A stretch of 10,002 nucleotides of DNA, from assembly GCA_964615935.1 (NCBI GenBank), contig CAZTTG010000150.1:1-10002 (forward strand), in the 5' to 3' direction. This document shows positions 6,387 to 10,002 of the stretch, in pieces. The position numbers were made by a program, and so were the translations under genes. A model generated the notes under the pieces. The model ran no database searches and was not told the DNA's origin. It saw only the letters and a list, made by a program, of their open reading frames with translations. This DNA is from CAZTTG01 sp964615935 (GTDB lineage Bacteria > Planctomycetota > UBA1135 > GCA-002686595). Numbering within the stretch: the stretch's first letter is position 1; each line of letters starts with the position of its first letter.

Positions 6387-7892
6387 CTACGGTGGCTCCA
6401 GGAGGGGCGCTTCCGCCAGGTAGATCAGCAGGGAGCCCGGTTGGAGGACCATGCTCTTGGGCGGGTTGATCGCCTCCTCCCCCTTCGGGCTGCGCACACC
6501 GATGACTAGGCCTCCGCGATGCGACAGCTTCATCTCGGTCAGGAGGTCGCCGAACGGCACCGGCTCGGTCGGGTCGCCCGGCAGGCGCCCCATGTAGACG
6601 TTGTGCGCGCCGGAGAGCAGCACCCGGCTCATGGTGGTGGCCGTTCCGTGGTAGCCGATCGCGTGGGCGATCATCGAGGTGCCTATCCGGCGCGTCTCGA
6701 TCACCTCGTCGGCGCCCGCCTTGCGGGCGTGGTCGACGTTCTCCGAGTCGAGGATCTCGGCCACCACGTACAGCGGGCGGTGGCGCCGGATGGACCGCCT
6801 GCGCTGGCGCTTCATGTAGGAGCGGATGGTGAAGGCGGTGAGGATGGTGGTCGCATCCGCGGTCTGTGGGCTGACGTCGCGCGCCCCGGAGACGATCACC
6901 GAGGCGGCGTGGGTCAGGCGGACCTTGTCCAGCTCGCTCTCCTTGGTCGGATCTCCCCGGACCCAGTAGAAGTCCGGTGGCAGGTCCCGCGGCCGCTCCT
7001 GGTCCTCGAAGAACACCACCCGCTGCTGCTCCAGGTCCAGCGCGCGCTTCAGCGCCTCCTGGAGCAGGTGGGAGCTGTGGTCGTAGCCGCACACCACGAT
7101 GTGGTTGACGTAGCCGCTCATGCGAAACTGCTCCTCGCGGACGCTCAACACCCCGCTCACCAGGCTCGATCCGACGATGCCGGCGAACAGGGCCAGCGTG
7201 AACATCCCGCCGACCATCATCACCGCGCCCACGATCCTCCCCAGGAACGTCACCGGGGTGATGTCGCCGAAGCCCACGGTGGTGACGGTGACCAGGGACC
7301 ACCAGATGCCGTCCGTCATCGTCTTGATGGCCGGGTTGGGGCCGGCCTCGACCTGGAAGATCGTGACGCCGCCCAGCAGGGTCATCAGACCCAGCACGCT
7401 GAAGGCGAAGGCGAACAGCAGGCCGTTCTCCTCCAGCGCCTGCATGACGATGGCGAAGGGATTGCGGTAGTGGAAGATCCGCGTCGTCCGGAGCAGCCGC
7501 AGCAGTCGCAGGGCGCGCAGTCCGCGCAGCCCGGGGACCAGGGCCAGCACCGCCGCCAGGTCCACGAGCATCATCGGCCGCAGGATGAAGACCAGGCGCG
7601 CCAGCACGTGCGCGCGCAGGCGCCCGATCCGCGGGCGCCGGAAGACCCTCAGCGCCGGCGGCCGGAAGGTGCCGACTCGCAGCAGGATCTCGAGGGCGAA
7701 GATCCCCAGGATCACGTTGTCGACCTGCCGTAGCAGGGGCTCGGCCCGGCTGCCTTCGGGCAGCGTCTCCCCGATGACGAGAAAGGAGATGGAGAGGACG
7801 ATCAGCCCCCAGACCGCGCCCTGAACCAGGCGGTGGATCCGGGTGCCCGGCTCGTGGAAGGCAGCGTGCAGGCTGGCGGCCAGGGCGCTCAT
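6387..7892 (-). CDS. Voltage-gated-type potassium channel with RCK-like cytoplasmic region
   Basis: The 501-residue inner-membrane protein has six transmembrane helices: S1 about 22-40, S2 57-73, S3 98-118, S4 120-140, S5 157-178 and S6 217-247. S4 carries Arg at 123, 126, 129, 132, 135 and 138, the spacing of a voltage sensor. The pore loop has the K+ selectivity filter T205-V-G-F-G-D210. From 262 a Rossmann-like TrkA-N/RCK region begins (HIVVCGYDHSS), followed by FFED, YWVRGDPTKESEL (309-321), AASVIVSGARD and LYVVAEILDSENVDHARKAGADEVI. A TrkA-C-like end follows (LVIGVRSPKGE to 497). The nucleotide glycine motif is altered: G269-Y-D-H-S-S instead of GxGxxG. A basic cluster KRQRRRSIRRHR (361-372) sits mid-domain. 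Two stops in a row end the gene. ATG 7892 lacks a Shine-Dalgarno sequence; GTG 7931 is a possible earlier start adding 13 residues. The role is probably K+ flux gated by voltage and/or ligand. Confidence 0.93.
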   Translation of the reverse strand: MSALAASLHAAFHEPGTRIHRLVQGAVWGLIVLSISFLVIGETLPEGSRAEPLLRQVDNVILGIFALEILLRVGTFRPPALRVFRRPRIGRLRAHVLARLVFILRPMMLVDLAAVLALVPGLRGLRALRLLRLLRTTRIFHYRNPFAIVMQALEENGLLFAFAFSVLGLMTLLGGVTIFQVEAGPNPAIKTMTDGIWWSLVTVTTVGFGDITPVTFLGRIVGAVMMVGGMFTLALFAGIVGSSLVSGVLSVREEQFRMSGYVNHIVVCGYDHSSHLLQEALKRALDLEQQRVVFFEDQERPRDLPPDFYWVRGDPTKESELDKVRLTHAASVIVSGARDVSPQTADATTILTAFTIRSYMKRQRRRSIRRHRPLYVVAEILDSENVDHARKAGADEVIETRRIGTSMIAHAIGYHGTATTMSRVLLSGAHNVYMGRLPGDPTEPVPFGDLLTEMKLSHRGGLVIGVRSPKGEEAINPPKSMVLQPGSLLIYLAEAPLLEPP

Positions 7893-7906
7893 CGGGGTGT
7901 ACGATA
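7893..7906 (-). promoter_or_regulatory. Possible -10 element for leaderless transcription of the channel gene
   Basis: On the minus strand TATCGT (7906 to 7901; 4 of 6 match TATAAT) ends 8 nt before the ATG at 7892, and no Shine-Dalgarno sequence lies between. A transcript starting the usual 6-8 nt after the hexamer would begin at or just before the ATG. No good -35 is seen, so this is weak. Confidence 0.25.
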
Positions 7907-7979
7907 GTGCCGGCCCGCCCGAAAGCGACACCCAAGCCGCTCGTCTGCCGGGGGTCTTCCCAGGGGGAGGACGGTCCTC

Positions 7980-8005
7980 GGCCGCTCGATCGCCGGATCG
8001 AGGCC
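7980..8005. terminator. Hairpin downstream of the amidohydrolase gene
   Basis: CTCGATC (7985-7991) and GATCGAG (7996-8002) form a perfect 7-bp stem around a GCCG tetraloop. GGC (7980-7982) and GCC (8003-8005) extend it past a 2-nt bulge. It lies 35-61 nt beyond the amidohydrolase stop and about 90 nt before the channel start, in the 148-bp gap. No T-tract follows on the minus strand, so it may act as a terminator or transcript-end stabiliser. Confidence 0.4.
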
Positions 8006-8040
8006 CGGCGCTCGGGGCAGCCGGCCCGTGACGCCGCCGG

Positions 8041-9396
8041 TCAGCCGTCGCGGTGGAAGACCCGCCTTCCCCTCTGGATCACCAGGTAGGCCGAGCGGGC
8101 GTTGGCCACGTCCTCGAGCGGGTCGGCGTCGAGGATCAGGAGGGTCGCCTCCTTGCCGGGCGCGATCGATCCCAGGCGCTCGTCCAGGCCCAGCCAGCGG
8201 GCCGGGTAGAGGGTGGCCCCGCGGAGGACCTCCGCGGCCGAGACGCCGCAGCCGTGCAGGATCTCCATCTCGGTGAAGACGCCCTCGGGCGAGATGCCGT
8301 CCTGTCCGACGAGGAGCTTCACCCCCCGCTGGGCGAGCTCACGGGTGAAGAAGCGGCCCATCTGGTGCATGGCCGCCATGACCTTCTTCACGATCGGCCG
8401 CGCCTCCTCCGGCACGTCCTCCCCCGGGCCCTCGTCCCCCATGGCGTCGAAGACCTGGAGGGTGGGGCACAGGTAGGCGTCCCGCTGCAGCATCAGATCG
8501 CAGAGCTCCTCCAGCTTCTCCATGGACACCGAGTCCACCCCCAGCTCGAAGACCTTCATGGCGAAGGGCATCTGCTCCATCTGGCCGGCGTCGCGGGCCA
8601 TGAGCTCGTCGTGCTCCTTCCGCAGCTCGTCCTTCAGCACGACGGGCCACGGCGCCTTGCCGTGCTCGATGCTCGTGACCCCCAGGGCGATGGCGCGGTC
8701 CATGGGCATGGTGTGGAACAGGGGCCCGCCCGGGTCGTGCACGATCCTCAGCGAGTGCCGGGCGGCGACCTCGACCAGGTGCCGGTAGACCTGCGGGTCC
8801 TGCTTGCTGAAGGTCTTGACCAGGCGGGCGCCGCCCTTCGCCAGCTCGGCCAGGATCCGATCCACGTCCTCCTCGGTGTCCACCGCCAGGGTGAAGCCGG
8901 GCAGGTCCTCGTTGTGCCGCTCCCAGTGGAGCGGGCTCCTCTCCAGCATGGGACCGGTGTAGAAGATCTCCGGCCCGATCATCTCGCCCGAGGCGATGGC
9001 GCCGCTCATCTCGCCCAGCCGATCGAGCGGGCCGCCCACGTCCCGCACGTAGGTCACCCCGCCCGCCACGAACGCGCGGAGCTGGTCCCGGGTGTGCTGA
9101 TCGCCTTGCTTGGTCAGCATGGCCAGGTGGGTGTGGCAGTCGCACAGTCCCGGGAGGGCGAACTTGCCGCTGCAGTCGATCCGTCGCTCGACCTCCCCCA
9201 GGCTCCCCGCACTCCCCAGGGCGGCGATGCGCTCCCCTTCGATCAGGACGTCCTGCGGGGCGGTCATCTCCCCGCTCTCGACGTCGAAGACGCGCAGGTT
9301 CTCCAGCAGCAGCCGCTGCGGCTCGGTCCGGAGCACCTGCGCGCCCGGATCGGATCCCATGGTGGCGAGCGTGAAGATCCATGGCCAGCTGGTCAT
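8041..9396 (-). CDS. Metal-dependent amidohydrolase (imidazolonepropionase/prolidase-like)
   Basis: The 451-residue protein is typical in length for the amidohydrolase superfamily: a small beta-sandwich around a TIM barrel. All metal-site elements are present: H88-x-H90 in CDCHTHLAM, K194 in RLVKTFSK, H220 in IVHDPGG, H245 in TSIEHGK, and D366 in LLVGQDGISPEG. The N-terminal strands LLLENLRVFDVESGEM and DVLIEGERIAALG and the C-terminal LGSIAPGKEATLLILDADPLEDV plus VIQRGRRVF complete the sandwich. The residues fit the branch of imidazolonepropionase-like and Xaa-Pro/Xaa-Arg dipeptidase-like enzymes that hydrolyse C-N bonds; the substrate is not predictable. ATG 9396 is chosen for GGGGAGG at 5 nt; in-frame ATG 9501 would add 35 low-complexity residues that cross a strong hairpin. 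The protein is probably cytoplasmic: residues 1-12 are mildly hydrophobic (SWPWIFTLATM) but lack a basic n-region. It is the middle gene of three on this strand. Confidence 0.94.
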   Translation of the reverse strand: MTSWPWIFTLATMGSDPGAQVLRTEPQRLLLENLRVFDVESGEMTAPQDVLIEGERIAALGSAGSLGEVERRIDCSGKFALPGLCDCHTHLAMLTKQGDQHTRDQLRAFVAGGVTYVRDVGGPLDRLGEMSGAIASGEMIGPEIFYTGPMLERSPLHWERHNEDLPGFTLAVDTEEDVDRILAELAKGGARLVKTFSKQDPQVYRHLVEVAARHSLRIVHDPGGPLFHTMPMDRAIALGVTSIEHGKAPWPVVLKDELRKEHDELMARDAGQMEQMPFAMKVFELGVDSVSMEKLEELCDLMLQRDAYLCPTLQVFDAMGDEGPGEDVPEEARPIVKKVMAAMHQMGRFFTRELAQRGVKLLVGQDGISPEGVFTEMEILHGCGVSAAEVLRGATLYPARWLGLDERLGSIAPGKEATLLILDADPLEDVANARSAYLVIQRGRRVFHRDG

Positions 9397-9401
9397 CCCT
9401 G

Positions 9402-9408
9402 CCTCCCC
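9402..9408 (-). promoter_or_regulatory. Ribosome binding site selecting the amidohydrolase start
   Basis: GGGGAGG on the minus strand ends 5 nt before ATG 9396. The longer candidate start at 9501 has only GGTGAG directly abutting the ATG, which leaves no proper spacing. Confidence 0.65.
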
Positions 9409-9435
9409 GGAGCCCTTGGCTCGGCTGTGGCGCTG

Positions 9436-9474
9436 GAGTCGGGCGTCCGAGGCCTGCGGGCCGACGCCCGGCTC
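9436..9474. other. Long structured hairpin in the leader of the amidohydrolase gene
   Basis: Bases 9436-9447 (GAGTCGGGCGTC) pair with 9463-9474 (GACGCCCGGCTC), twelve positions with one T-G pair. On the minus-strand transcript that pair becomes a C-A mismatch. Inside, GGCC (9451-9454) pairs with GGCC (9459-9462) around a TGCG loop (CGCA on the minus strand), leaving a 3-nt bulge (9448-9450). It lies 40-78 nt upstream of the amidohydrolase ATG. It may be an attenuator, a mRNA stabiliser, a protein-binding site or a terminator. No T-tract follows on either strand. Confidence 0.5.
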
Positions 9475-9519
9475 GAATCCCGGCCGCGCCGGTGGGCGCA
9501 TCTCACCGTAGTATCCCGC

Positions 9520-9551
9520 GGCCCGGCCTCAGGGCAAGCCGCGGCCGGGCC
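9520..9551 (-). terminator. Candidate terminator of the DoxX-like gene
   Basis: GGCCCGGCC (9520-9528) and GGCCGGGCC (9543-9551) form a perfect 9-bp GC stem with a 14-nt loop, starting 2 nt after the TAG of the DoxX-like gene. An alternative 7-bp stem CCGCGGC/GCCGCGG (9516-9522 and 9538-9544) is possible in the same place. There is no T-tract. The minus-strand TTGCCC (9540 to 9535) and GATACT (9518 to 9513), 16 nt apart, could instead be a weak promoter for the amidohydrolase gene. Confidence 0.45.
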
Positions 9552-9553
9552 AA

Positions 9554-9949
9554 CTACAGCCGAGCTCCCACGACGGGGATCTGCTTGCGGCGCAGGAAGG
9601 CCACCAGGGCGCTGCCGAGCAGCACGACCAGGGCCAGGATGAAGAGCATGCCGCCGTCGCCGGCGACCTCGATGCCCAGGACGGTGAGGTGGCTGAGGAT
9701 GGCGCCCGAGATGAGGCCCAGCGCGACCACGGCGCCGGCGCCTCCCGGGATCAGGAGCAGCGCGGAGGCGAAGAGCTCCACCAGACCCGAGCCGTAGCGG
9801 CCCCACGGCTCCGCGCCCAGCGTCTCGAAGATCTGGATCGATTCTTCGGCGCCGGTGAACTTGAAGAAGAGGGTCTGCAGGAGAATGATCGCCACCACCA
9901 CCTGGGCGATCCATGCGGTGATCTTCTTGCCTCGGGTCAGGTCGTTCAA
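9554..9949 (-). CDS. DoxX family membrane protein
   Basis: The 131-residue protein has four predicted membrane helices (about 10-30, 54-68, 70-92 and 101-118), the usual size and shape of DoxX-like proteins. Family-like features are QTLFFKFTGAEES in and after helix 1, then IFETLGAEPWGRYGSGLVELFASALLLIPGG, with the conserved Lys30, Gly45 and Glu58. DoxX relatives sit in the inner membrane and are linked to thiol, quinone or oxidative-stress functions, but most have no proven role. The start is TTG at 9949, the only one placing a short charged n-region (MNDLTRGKK) before helix 1, with AGAAGGGAA (9956-9964) about 7 nt upstream. The frame stays open to the right edge without an ATG or GTG, so an earlier start outside the window is not excluded. 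A GC hairpin follows directly after the stop, and the next gene on this strand is 157 bp away. Confidence 0.88.
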   Translation of the reverse strand: MNDLTRGKKITAWIAQVVVAIILLQTLFFKFTGAEESIQIFETLGAEPWGRYGSGLVELFASALLLIPGGAGAVVALGLISGAILSHLTVLGIEVAGDGGMLFILALVVLLGSALVAFLRRKQIPVVGARL

Positions 9950-9955
9950 ACGCGG

Positions 9956-9964
9956 TTCCCTTCT
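9956..9964 (-). promoter_or_regulatory. Ribosome binding site of the TTG-started DoxX-like gene
   Basis: AGAAGGGAA on the minus strand precedes TTG 9949 by 6 nt (8 nt from the GGG core). No ATG or GTG in this frame lies between the first membrane helix and the window edge, so this site decides the rare start codon. Confidence 0.5.
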
Positions 9965-10002
9965 GCCGGACGGGTCGTGAACGGGTTCGGGGCCCTCCAG
10001 TG

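Noticed and set aside
6160..7935. Long minus-strand frame overlapping the channel gene in another frame
   Set aside because: The adjacent frame encodes a channel with a selectivity filter and S4 arginines. This one is Pro/Arg/Gly-rich without motifs.
9463..9492. tRNA-like T-arm (GGCTCGAATCC on the plus strand)
   Set aside because: The stem has a mismatch, no matching acceptor 5' strand is found 65-75 nt upstream, and no D or anticodon arm can be drawn. The bases also form part of the long hairpin.
8053..9642. Long plus-strand frame opposite the amidohydrolase gene
   Set aside because: It is antisense to a gene with all metal ligands in place, and it has no recognisable domain.

Overview
The window is uniformly very GC-rich (about 70%) and almost fully coding, with codons ending mostly in G or C. 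Twin-arginine export of an enzyme-like protein, a plant-type GH10 xylanase with a carbohydrate-binding N-terminus and a malectin-like secreted protein suggest a free-living polysaccharide-using bacterium. The best guess is a member or relative of the Planctomycetota; this is inference from protein style, since no rRNA or marker gene is present. I see no mobile element, CRISPR array, tRNA or rRNA.

Layout. Bases 1-3330 (+) look like one operon. The tail of an unidentified gene overlaps (ATGA) a Tat-exported protein with the L-fucose/L-arabinose isomerase fold (103-1593). Next, 2 nt later, comes a secreted malectin-like protein (1596-2738), and 4 nt after that a RimJ/RimL-type GNAT acetyltransferase (2743-3330). 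Facing it from the minus strand is a TPR protein with 40-residue repeats (3368-4432). The two genes converge on a hairpin that may terminate both. A 352-bp divergent region carries a plausible extended -10 promoter for the TPR gene and leads on the + strand to a secreted GH10 endo-xylanase (4785-6362).

The rest is on the minus strand. In transcription order it holds a DoxX-like membrane protein (9554-9949, TTG start), a metal-dependent amidohydrolase (8041-9396) and a six-TM voltage-gated-type potassium channel with a cytoplasmic RCK-like region (6387-7892). Gaps of 157 and 148 bp between these genes each contain strong hairpins, so they are probably separate transcription units. The channel gene converges with the xylanase gene.

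Function. The xylanase and the two exported proteins of the first operon fit extracellular carbohydrate capture or processing. Nothing links the xylanase physically to that operon, and no SusC/SusD or transporter genes mark a polysaccharide utilisation locus. The channel, amidohydrolase and DoxX protein look like general physiology genes. No clearly new multi-gene system is evident. The points most worth checking are the exported isomerase-fold protein with its malectin-like partner, the plant-type GH10 architecture, the altered glycine motif in the channel's RCK region, and the long hairpin ahead of the amidohydrolase.
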